Notes under the pieces: generated by a model | Told to the model about the DNA's origin: nothing | The model's database searches: none | The model's input: only the letters and a program-made list of their open reading frames with translations | DNA from: Verrucomicrobiota bacterium | GTDB lineage: Bacteria; Verrucomicrobiota; Verrucomicrobiia; Limisphaerales; JAHEOI01 | Direction of reading: 5' to 3' | Assembly (NCBI GenBank): GCA_018610125.1 | Contig: JAHEOI010000344.1 | Location: 1-34,957 of the forward strand | DNA length: 34,957 bases | Part shown: in pieces, positions 19,391 through 27,973 of the stretch | Layout: every line of letters starts with the position of its first letter | How positions within the stretch are numbered: position 1 is the first letter of the stretch | Made by a program: the position numbers and the translations under genes

Positions 19391-20580
19391 GAGCTTGACT
19401 CGACGGCTTGGGTCGAATGATCGACTTCAATCCTGGGTAATCGAAGGCGCCAGCCGCAAAGGACCTCGTAAGAGACGGTCCCTTTCAACGCAGCCATTTC
19501 GTCAACGGAAATCACCTCGTCTTTCTGGCGGCCTTGGATGACGACATCGTCTCCCTCCCGAGCGTCCGGCAGGCCGGTCAGGTCGACCATCGTCGCGTCC
19601 ATCGCGTTGGCACCGACTATGGGGGTCCGTTGGCCATGGATCAATACCTCGCCTTGATTCCGGACACGCGGAAATCCGTCGCCGTAACCGATCGGCATGA
19701 CTCCGATGCGGCGTTTCGAAGGGGCTCGGTAACGCATCCCGTACCCGACGCTATCGCCCTTTTGGATGTTTTGGATCCGCATTATCTTCGACTTGACGGT
19801 CATGACAGGTGAAACCCCCGGTATTCGTCGGCACACCTTGGAGGGATATACCCCGAGTGGCAGAATGCCAAGGCGGACAAGATCGAAGTGGGCCTCCGGC
19901 AAGTCCAGGAATCCTCCGGAATTGCAAAGATGACGAACGGGGGCACGGATTCCCATGGTGTTGAGCCGGTCGAGGCATTGACGGAACCGATCGAGCTGCA
20001 GCAAGGCAAAGTGTTTATCGAGCTCGTCCGACATGGCGAAGTGACTCATCACACCGGCCAATTCAAGCCACTCAAAGCGCTGGAAGGCAGCCATCCATTG
20101 TTGCCGGGTATCCCATCGGATTCCGTAGCGGCTCATGCCGGTATCGATTTCAAGATGCACCGGATGGCGGCGTCGATTTCCCGCAGCAAGGGCGTTGAGC
20201 CTTTCCGCGGTTTCAAGATCATCCACACACGGGATCAACGAATATTCAAGACAACACGGGAGCTCGGCGAAGGGACGCGTGCCGAAAATGAGGATAGGCT
20301 CAACAATCCCGCTGTGCCGTAGGTGGAGCGCTTCATCGAGATTGCTGACAGCCAAGGCTTTGGCACCGACATCGATAGCACACCGGGCAACGGTCAATGC
20401 GCCATGGCCATAGGCATTATCCTTGACCACGGAGAGCATCGCCACATCGCTCGGCTTATCGGCATGAATCAATCGAAAATTTTTTCGCAATTGCCCGAGG
20501 TCGACTTCGACCCAGGCCGGCCTTAAAGGCGCCGAGGTAAGCTGTGCGCCCACTCGTTGAGCTGATGCCGGTTGGCCCAT
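19387..20580 (-). CDS. alr: Alanine racemase
   Basis: RPAWVEVDLGQLRKNFRLIH, MLSVVKDNAYGHGALTVAR (PLP lysine), HLEIDTGMSRYGIRW, GYGMRYRAPSKRRIGVMPIGYGDGFPR; track ORF extends to 20640, alternative start at 20580. Confidence 0.95.
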   Translation of the reverse strand: MGQPASAQRVGAQLTSAPLRPAWVEVDLGQLRKNFRLIHADKPSDVAMLSVVKDNAYGHGALTVARCAIDVGAKALAVSNLDEALHLRHSGIVEPILIFGTRPFAELPCCLEYSLIPCVDDLETAERLNALAAGNRRRHPVHLEIDTGMSRYGIRWDTRQQWMAAFQRFEWLELAGVMSHFAMSDELDKHFALLQLDRFRQCLDRLNTMGIRAPVRHLCNSGGFLDLPEAHFDLVRLGILPLGVYPSKVCRRIPGVSPVMTVKSKIMRIQNIQKGDSVGYGMRYRAPSKRRIGVMPIGYGDGFPRVRNQGEVLIHGQRTPIVGANAMDATMVDLTGLPDAREGDDVVIQGRQKDEVISVDEMAALKGTVSYEVLCGWRLRLPRIEVDHSTQAVESSS

Positions 20581-20627
20581 ATTGACGTTTGGAGTAACCC
20601 TTTGTATTTCCCGGGTGTTTCGGCTCC

Positions 20628-20666
20628 GCGGGGTAACCATCGGGTCACAGTTCTCCGTTACCCCGC
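20628..20666. promoter_or_regulatory. 10-bp inverted repeat in the divergent alr / helicase intergenic region
   Basis: GCGGGGTAAC (20628-20637) and its exact reverse complement GTTACCCCGC (20657-20666), 19-bp spacer. Confidence 0.5.
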
Positions 20667-20828
20667 TATTTACCCTTATCGCGCAGACCCAATGAAACAG
20701 GGCGGCTACCAGCCTAACATCATCACTTTCCTATGCGAAGCGAGCTGTTTATATTCCGTTTGTCGTATCGTGCCTTAGATCAAGCAGTTTGCCATAAAAG
20801 CATCGGCCAAATTCCGTACTAAAATGGA

Positions 20829-23800
20829 ATGCTAAGCGAGGAATCCAGAAGCGCGCGCCCGACCGAGTCTTCGCTGAGCCCTGCGGCGGAGCGGTCCCGC
20901 ACGGAAGAAAAGATGAATTCGTTTTTGGCCGGATGCGCGTTTCTCGATCTCGAGGCCACAGCGGATGGCAAGATCCGCCAAATCGGCGCGATCCGGGGTG
21001 ATACGACCTTTCATCGAAAGATTGGCGGGGATCCGAGTGAGGCGCTCAGAGAGCTTGCCGGCTTCCTGGAAGGTGCTCAATTCCTTGTTGGGCACAATGT
21101 GATCGGGCATGACCTTCTGATTTTGGGGGCTTATTGGGAACAGTGCGACCTGGCCAAGTATCCCGTGATCGATACCCTCTATCTGTCACCTCTCGCGTTC
21201 CCGGAAAACCCGTATCACCACCTCGTTAAGGATTACAAGCTGGTCCGAATGGCCAAGAGTGACCCGGTTGCCGATGCGCAACTGGCGGCAATGCTTTTTC
21301 GCGACCAATGGGAGCAATTCGCTGTCGATCAGGAACGGGATCCGGATCGACTGAGGCTTTATCATTTTTGCTTGGGCCGGGCGGGTTTGGGAGGAGATGG
21401 CCCGCTCCAAAGCGGCATGCCAACGTTTTTCGAGGCATTGGGAGCGACGCCGGAGTGCCATCCAGAAACGGCGTTCGAATTGTTTCGCGCTCGTGCCGAG
21501 GACCGTGTCTGCCGAACGGCGCTCGACCGGGAAATAATGCCCTATTTCCAAACGGCCCAGCTCCGTCCCGCGATGGCTTATGTCGATGCATGGCTCGCGG
21601 TGGCCGGTGCCAATTCCGTTTTGCCGCCATGGACGCGCCATCGCTTTCCCTCGATCGCTCCCGTCATTCATGCCTTGCGTGAGCGCCCATGCGGCCAATC
21701 GGAGTGTCCTTATTGCCGTGTCACCCATGATCCGGACGAGCAGCTTAAACGATTCTTCGGTTTTGAGGGGTTTCGCTCCCACCCCGCGACCCCGGACGGG
21801 ACCAGCCTTCAAAGGGAAATCGTTGCCGAGGGAATGCGGGATCAGCCGCTTTTGGCGATTCTTCCGACAGGCGGTGGTAAATCCCTCGGTTACCAAGTCC
21901 CCGCCCTCGTCCGTCATTATCGCCGCGGCTCCCTCACCGTCGTTATCTCGCCGTTGCAGGCACTCATGAAGGATCAGGTCGAAAACCTGATTGAACGGAC
22001 CGGAACGCTTTTTGCGGGGGCGCTCTACGGCATGCAGACCCCGCCTGAGCGAGGTGAGGTCATGCAGCGAGTCCGGTTAGGGGACATCGCCATCCTTTAT
22101 GTTTCGCCTGAGCAGCTCCGCAATAGCTCGCTTTGGCACGCGTTATCGCAACGGGAAATCGGCGGGTGGGTCTTTGATGAGGCTCACTGCCTGTCGAAGT
22201 GGGGCCATGACTTTCGTCCGGATTACCTTTATGCCGCCCGCTTCATACGAGAGTTTTCCCGGCACCAAGGGGTGAACGTGGCGCCGGTGTCGTGCTTCAC
22301 GGCCACTGCGAAACCGGATGTGATCAACGAAATCCGCAGCCATTTTCAAGATCACCTCCAACAGGAGCTTGAGGTCCTTCGCGGCGGAACCGAGCGCGAC
22401 AACCTCCGCTTTGAAGTACGCCCGATTCAACCGGCAGAAAAGTTGAGTCGCATCGCCGAAATCCTCGAAGATCGGTTGACCAGCTTACCGGGCGGAAGCG
22501 CTATCATCTACACCGCTACCCAACGCCACACCGAGGAAATCGCCGAATACTTAAGCAAGAAGGGCCTGACGGCGGAAGCGTTTCACGCGGGACTTGAAGC
22601 CCCACGAAAACGAGAAATCCAAGACAGCTTTATCCAAGGCACGCTGCCGATTGTTTGCGCCACCAATGCCTTCGGCATGGGGATCGATAAAGAGGATGTG
22701 CGCCTGGTTATTCATGCGGATATCCCGGGCTCGCTGGAGAACTATTTACAGGAAGCGGGCCGGGCGGGGAGAGACCTGAAGGCATCGGAATGCATTCTCC
22801 TTCACGCTGCGCAGGACATCGAGACCCAATTCAAGCTGCAAGCATTGTCGGAAATTGAGCGTCGCGATATTGCGCAAATCTTGAGAGGGCTACGGCGGGC
22901 GCAGCGAAAACCGGATCAAGAGGTCGTGATCACCTCGGGCGAGCTTTTGCGGGACGAGGAGGTGGCTACCGAATTCGACAGTCAGGACCGGATGGCCGAC
23001 ACCAAGGTGAAGACCGCCATCGCTTGGCTCGAACGTGCCGGCTACCTTGAGCGTAACCAGAATCGAACCCGCGTCTTTCAAGGGCGTCCGCTTTTGACGA
23101 TGGAAAAGGCCAAGGAGAAAATTGCCGGCTTCAATCTCTCGCCCGATACTCAGCGGCAATGGGAAGCGGTTTTTTTGGCGATTCTGAGCGCCTCCGTGGA
23201 TCAAGGGGTGAGTGCCGACGAATTGGCGGAATTGCCGGCATTCAAGCAAAAGCGGCAGGATCCGGACGCTGCCGGGGGCAGCCAGAGTGAGAGCGACACC
23301 CAGCGGGTATTGAGGATCCTCCACGAAATGGCCGAAACCGGGCTGATTCAGAGCGGGATCGAGCTGACGGCCTTTGTGCGGCCACGGGGTAAAAATCACG
23401 CCCGGGTCTGCTTCGATCGGATTTGCCGAATCGAGCGGGCGATGCTTGGGCTGATGCAGGAGCTCGATCCCGACGCCGAGGATGGCGAGCCTGTCTCGCT
23501 CAATCTTAGTCGACTCAATCAGCGGCTCAAAGACGATGGGATGGAGTGCAACCCGGAAACGCTGCGCAACCTTTTAAAGAGCCTGACCTACGATGGCAAA
23601 GGGTTTGCCGGTCATAAGGGAAGCCTGGAGCTGCGTCACTTGTCGCGAGACTGTTACCGGGTGCGTCTGCAGCGTGGGTGGAATGCATTGGTGGCGACCT
23701 CGGAGAGGCGACGGGCGATTGCGAGCCTGCTCCTTGAAACGTTGTTGTCCAAGGCTTCCGCCAAGCAGGGCCAAGAAAGCGGGGAGGTGCTGGTGAGCTT

Positions 23801-26123
23801 TTCGACCAATGAGCTCACCGAGGCCATCAAAAACGACATGGCCTTGGGCGGACAGATTCGCAAGCCTCTGGCGGCGATTGACCGAGGCCTGATGTTTCTC
23901 CATGAGCATAAGGTGATCATTCTTCAGCAGGGACTCGCGGTCTTTCGGCAAGCCATGCGTATCCGGATATTCCCGGAGAAGGTCCGTCACGGTTATACGA
24001 AAGGCGATTACGAACCCCTTTCCCGACACTATGGCGAGCGGATTTTCCAAATCCATGTCATCAATCGCTACGCGGAGATGGGGCGTCAACGGATTAAAGA
24101 CGCACTGGATTTGGTCTCTTGCTATTTTGCCTGGGACAAACGGCGCTTCGTTCAGCGGTTCTTTAAGGATCGAAAGGAGATCCTCGAACGGGCAACGAGC
24201 CAGGAATCGTATCGGGCAATTGTCGAATCACTCGCCAATCCGGACCAGATACGGATTGTGTCGGCCCCCATCGATGAAAACGCGCTTGTCTTGGCCGGGC
24301 CGGGCTCGGGAAAGACCAAGGTGGTGGTGCATCGATGCGCCTACCTCTTACGGGTGCGGAGGGTTGCCGGCAAACGTATCCTGGTGCTCTGCTTTAACCA
24401 CAAGGCCTCACTCTCGCTCCGGCGGCGGCTTTACGAGCTTGTCGGCGAGGATGCCAAGGCCGTGACAATCCTGACTTACCATGCCATGGCAATGCACTTG
24501 ACCGGGACCTCGTTTGCGGAGCAAGCCGAGAGCCGGGAGGAGAAGCCGATCGACTTCGACGAAGTCTTGAAGCAGGCAATCGCTCTCCTTCGCGGTGAGC
24601 AGGAAGTCCTCGGTCTCGAGCCGGATGAGACACGTGAGCGTCTCCTTGGCTCCTACACCCATATCTTGGTCGATGAATACCAGGACATTGATAAGCTCCA
24701 ATATGAGCTTGTGAGCGCCTTGGCAGGCCGCCGGCAATCCGACAGCGATCGCAAGCTTAGTATCTTGGCAGTGGGCGACGACGACCAGAATATTTACGCC
24801 TTTAGAGGGGCCAATGTCGCGTTTATTCGGCGGTTTCAGGAAGATTACAAGGCCAAGGTCCATTACCTGGTGGAAAACTACCGCTCGACGCAGAACATTA
24901 TTCAGGCAGCGAATGACGTGATCCGGGAAAACCGGGACCGAATGAAGCAGCGGCAACCGATTCGGGTGAATCGCCGGCGCGAGATCGAGTCGGCTGGGGG
25001 CGTCTGGCAAGAGCGAGATCCGGTAGCGTCCGGACGCGCTCACATTCTTGAAGTGGATGGGGAGTCAATGCAGGCGGCTGCCATCGTCGATGAAATCGAG
25101 CGGCTCAACGCGTTGGCCGCAGATGGGGATTGGAGTGACTTCGCGGTGCTGGGACGTGTTAAACGGCTCCTCAGTCCCGTACGAGCCGTCTGTGAGTCAC
25201 GTGACATCCCGGTGAATTGGGGGCCGGCTCGCGACCAGTTGCCCAAGCTCCATCGGATCCGCGAGATTGCCCGGTTTTTTGATGTCATGCGCGCCGAGCG
25301 CAATACGGTCCAGCGCGCCTCGACCCTCGAGGAATGGGCGGAATCCCTGTCCACGGGAGAAGAGGAGAACCGTTGGTGCCGACTCTTGAAAAGGCTGTTA
25401 CAAGACTACCGTGAAGCGACCGCTGACGCGGAGCTCCCGGTGAGTCTGGCGATCGATTCCCTATATGACAGCCTGGCGGAGCAACGACGGGAACATCTGC
25501 CTGGAACCGGGGTGTTTCTGGGGACAATCCATGCGGCCAAGGGAATGGAATTCCCCCATGTGCTGATCCCCGATGGCGGCTGGCAAGCGTCCGACGATGC
25601 CGCCGTTAACGAGGAAGAGCGTCGTACCTTTTATGTCGCAATGACCCGAGCTCAAGCCACATTGACGCTCTGTCGCCGAACCGATATTGTGTCATCGGTT
25701 TTACCCAGCATCGAGGGGGAGCACGCACTATCACGGCGCCCGACCTTGTCTCGAGATTCCCATCCGGATGACTCCCAAAGGCAATATTGCCTCCTTCAGC
25801 TCAAGGATCTCCATCTCGGGTTTGCCGGGAACAAACCGCCTTACGATCCTATCCATCAGCATCTGGGACGCCTCAAGCCGGGTGATCCCCTTGTCCTTTC
25901 TCCCGTCGGGGAGAACCTCGAGCTCAAGGATGGCCGGGGCCATACCGTGGCCCGCTTGTCAAAGCATGCCTGCCTGACGTGGCGATCCCATTTGAGTCGA
26001 ATTCGTGATATCCGAGTTGTGGCGATGGTCCAGCGCTATCGAGCGGACTTTCGCCAGGAATATCAAAAGCTCCCAAGATGCCGGCAATGGGAGGTGCCTC
26101 TTGTCGAGATCGTTTTTGAGTAG
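20829..26123 (+). CDS. Fusion protein: DEDD-type exonuclease + RecQ-family (SF2) helicase + UvrD/Rep-like (SF1) helicase
   Basis: 1764 aa. Exonuclease: FLDLEAT, VGHNVIGHDLLIL, DPVADAQLA. RecQ: LPTGGGKSLGYQ, VFDEAHCLSKWGHDFRPDY, CFTATAKPDV, GMGIDKEDVRLVIHADIPGSLENYLQEAGRAGRD. SF1: LAGPGSGKTKVVVHR, ILVDEYQDIDKLQYEL, AVGDDDQNIYAFRGA, VENYRSTQNI, GTIHAAKGMEFPHVLIPDG, RRTFYVAMTRAQ. More likely start is 20913 (MNSFLAGCAFLDLEAT, preceded by GGAAGAAAAG). Confidence 0.95.
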   Translation: MLSEESRSARPTESSLSPAAERSRTEEKMNSFLAGCAFLDLEATADGKIRQIGAIRGDTTFHRKIGGDPSEALRELAGFLEGAQFLVGHNVIGHDLLILGAYWEQCDLAKYPVIDTLYLSPLAFPENPYHHLVKDYKLVRMAKSDPVADAQLAAMLFRDQWEQFAVDQERDPDRLRLYHFCLGRAGLGGDGPLQSGMPTFFEALGATPECHPETAFELFRARAEDRVCRTALDREIMPYFQTAQLRPAMAYVDAWLAVAGANSVLPPWTRHRFPSIAPVIHALRERPCGQSECPYCRVTHDPDEQLKRFFGFEGFRSHPATPDGTSLQREIVAEGMRDQPLLAILPTGGGKSLGYQVPALVRHYRRGSLTVVISPLQALMKDQVENLIERTGTLFAGALYGMQTPPERGEVMQRVRLGDIAILYVSPEQLRNSSLWHALSQREIGGWVFDEAHCLSKWGHDFRPDYLYAARFIREFSRHQGVNVAPVSCFTATAKPDVINEIRSHFQDHLQQELEVLRGGTERDNLRFEVRPIQPAEKLSRIAEILEDRLTSLPGGSAIIYTATQRHTEEIAEYLSKKGLTAEAFHAGLEAPRKREIQDSFIQGTLPIVCATNAFGMGIDKEDVRLVIHADIPGSLENYLQEAGRAGRDLKASECILLHAAQDIETQFKLQALSEIERRDIAQILRGLRRAQRKPDQEVVITSGELLRDEEVATEFDSQDRMADTKVKTAIAWLERAGYLERNQNRTRVFQGRPLLTMEKAKEKIAGFNLSPDTQRQWEAVFLAILSASVDQGVSADELAELPAFKQKRQDPDAAGGSQSESDTQRVLRILHEMAETGLIQSGIELTAFVRPRGKNHARVCFDRICRIERAMLGLMQELDPDAEDGEPVSLNLSRLNQRLKDDGMECNPETLRNLLKSLTYDGKGFAGHKGSLELRHLSRDCYRVRLQRGWNALVATSERRRAIASLLLETLLSKASAKQGQESGEVLVSFSTNELTEAIKNDMALGGQIRKPLAAIDRGLMFLHEHKVIILQQGLAVFRQAMRIRIFPEKVRHGYTKGDYEPLSRHYGERIFQIHVINRYAEMGRQRIKDALDLVSCYFAWDKRRFVQRFFKDRKEILERATSQESYRAIVESLANPDQIRIVSAPIDENALVLAGPGSGKTKVVVHRCAYLLRVRRVAGKRILVLCFNHKASLSLRRRLYELVGEDAKAVTILTYHAMAMHLTGTSFAEQAESREEKPIDFDEVLKQAIALLRGEQEVLGLEPDETRERLLGSYTHILVDEYQDIDKLQYELVSALAGRRQSDSDRKLSILAVGDDDQNIYAFRGANVAFIRRFQEDYKAKVHYLVENYRSTQNIIQAANDVIRENRDRMKQRQPIRVNRRREIESAGGVWQERDPVASGRAHILEVDGESMQAAAIVDEIERLNALAADGDWSDFAVLGRVKRLLSPVRAVCESRDIPVNWGPARDQLPKLHRIREIARFFDVMRAERNTVQRASTLEEWAESLSTGEEENRWCRLLKRLLQDYREATADAELPVSLAIDSLYDSLAEQRREHLPGTGVFLGTIHAAKGMEFPHVLIPDGGWQASDDAAVNEEERRTFYVAMTRAQATLTLCRRTDIVSSVLPSIEGEHALSRRPTLSRDSHPDDSQRQYCLLQLKDLHLGFAGNKPPYDPIHQHLGRLKPGDPLVLSPVGENLELKDGRGHTVARLSKHACLTWRSHLSRIRDIRVVAMVQRYRADFRQEYQKLPRCRQWEVPLVEIVFE

Positions 26124-26212
26124 GGTGCCCGCGAATGGCCGAATACGATGATCTCGTCAAGGAGGGCTGTGACCGGTACCCGAGATGGAGACCGCCACCC
26201 TGTAGATCTTCG

Positions 26213-26239
26213 CTGATAGGGACGTCGTCCTCGATGTCC
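26213..26239 (+). repeat. Dispersed REP-like intergenic repeat
   Basis: ctgatagggacgtcgtcctcgatgtcc. Confidence 0.7.
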
Positions 26240-26324
26240 CATTTCTTAAGAAGGGACATTACTGCGGGAAAATGGTGTTGCCATCGTGGTTGTTTGAGTC
26301 GGCGGACCGGGGTTACATTCAACA

Positions 26325-27737
26325 ATGGCAGTGCCGGTTATAAGTGTCGAACAGATGCGGGAGTGGGAGCAGGCGACTTGGGCCACGGGAAAGAAGGAGG
26401 GCCAGGTTATCCGGCAAGTCGGGGAGATCCTTGGTGAGCGGATCCGCGGGCTGACCGAGCCCGAGGACCGTATCCTCCTTGTCGCGGGCAAGGGACATAA
26501 CGGAGACGATGCCCTTTATTGCCGGGCCTCGTTGCTTGACCGGAATGTCAGTTGGATCCGCGTCCGAAATCCGGAGCAGGATTGGAAGGCGATTGCCGCC
26601 GAGCTGGAGAGCCAACGGCCTGCGTGGATCGTTGAGGGTTTGTTTGGCATCGGATTGAATCGTCCTTTAAAGGCCGGTTGGGACACGTTGATCGACCGAC
26701 TGAACCAGACCGGAATCCCGATGCTTTCGGTCGACGTTCCTTCCGGCCTGAATGCGGATACAGGAGAGCCGCAGCCGACCGCAATCCGCGCCGCTGTCAC
26801 GCTCACATTGGGCGCAATCAAGGTCGGGATGATCCGGCCAAATGCCACTCCCTATGTCGGGCGCTTGGAGGTAGCTCCGGAAATTGGATTGACCCCATGC
26901 CCATGCTCCAGCCGGCTCTATTGGTCCCGCGCGGATGATTTTGAAGGCTTTCCGCCGCGCCGAGAGGTGACTAGTCACAAGGGGCGTTTCGGGCATCTCG
27001 GAATCCTCGCCGGCAGTCTTGGATACCATGGCGCTTCGGTCCTGGCAACAAGCGGGGCCTTAAAAGCACAGCCGGGATTGGTAACGCTCCACCCCCAACC
27101 GGATGTCTATCAGCCGGTAGCAGCGCAGATGCGGGCGGCGATGGTACGTCCTTGGAAGCGCGATGATATGCCGTCGTCGCAGTATACCGCCTATCTGGTC
27201 GGCCCCGGATTGGCCGGGGAAAACTTATCGGAGGGTGTTCGCGAGGAGGTGGAACGCTTATGGAAGGAATCCGACGCGCCTGTCGTCGTCGACGCAAGTG
27301 CACTGGATTGGCTACCGCAGGGCGACATTGACTCGAATACGTTGCGCGTGGTGACACCTCATCCCGGTGAGGCGGCGCGAATGCTCCAATGGTCAACGCG
27401 GTCGGTGCAGGCAAATCGGATAGATGCCGTCAAAGAGATCTCCCGAGCGTACGGAAATTGCTGGGTGGTCTTGAAGGGGCATCAAACGGTGATTGGTCAA
27501 TACAGTCGAGATGATGAACGATCCTTTATCAATGCATCGGGAAATCCGTTATTGGCGCAAGGAGGGAGTGGCGACGTGCTAAGCGGTCTCCTTGGGGGAT
27601 TGCTCGCGCAGCCATTCTGTCAAGCTCAACCGGAAATGGCGATGCGCTACGGCGTTTGGCTCCATGGGGCCACAGCTGATCGTTTGTCGCTTGAATGCCC
27701 AACCTTTACGGTCGAAGACCTCCTCAAAGCGATTTGA
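26325..27737 (+). CDS. nnrD: Bifunctional NAD(P)H-hydrate epimerase / ADP-dependent dehydratase
   Basis: LLVAGKGHNGDDALYCRASLL, VDVPSGLNADTGEPQPTAIRAAVTLTLGAIK, GHLGILAGSLGYHGASVLATSGALKAQPGLVTL, ASGNPLLAQGGSGDVLSGLLGGLLAQ. Confidence 0.92.
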   Translation: MAVPVISVEQMREWEQATWATGKKEGQVIRQVGEILGERIRGLTEPEDRILLVAGKGHNGDDALYCRASLLDRNVSWIRVRNPEQDWKAIAAELESQRPAWIVEGLFGIGLNRPLKAGWDTLIDRLNQTGIPMLSVDVPSGLNADTGEPQPTAIRAAVTLTLGAIKVGMIRPNATPYVGRLEVAPEIGLTPCPCSSRLYWSRADDFEGFPPRREVTSHKGRFGHLGILAGSLGYHGASVLATSGALKAQPGLVTLHPQPDVYQPVAAQMRAAMVRPWKRDDMPSSQYTAYLVGPGLAGENLSEGVREEVERLWKESDAPVVVDASALDWLPQGDIDSNTLRVVTPHPGEAARMLQWSTRSVQANRIDAVKEISRAYGNCWVVLKGHQTVIGQYSRDDERSFINASGNPLLAQGGSGDVLSGLLGGLLAQPFCQAQPEMAMRYGVWLHGATADRLSLECPTFTVEDLLKAI

Positions 27738-27804
27738 GCGTGATCGTTAACAAGGGCCCGGCCTCCAGCCGTTAAGCGATCCGATGATTCAAAGATGGCA
27801 AAGG

Positions 27805-27845
27805 CCAAAACTTGACAGAAATGCATCAAATTTTGCTGGAGAAGG
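27805..27845 (+). promoter_or_regulatory. Copy 2 of the 41-bp upstream element (contains TTGACA)
   Basis: CCAAAACTTGACAGAAATGCATCAAATTTTGCTGGAGAAGG; 37/41 identical to 10193-10233; upstream of the gene at 27974. Confidence 0.6.
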
Positions 27846-27973
27846 GGGCTGGTGGCTATGATCTCGAATGGATCGTTTGATTTTCGTTGCGCCAGTAGGA
27901 TAGTGTACGGCACAATACGGTCATTCGACCCGACGGAGGTTGGATCGAGCGTGGCCGCGGAGAGCTGGAATAT

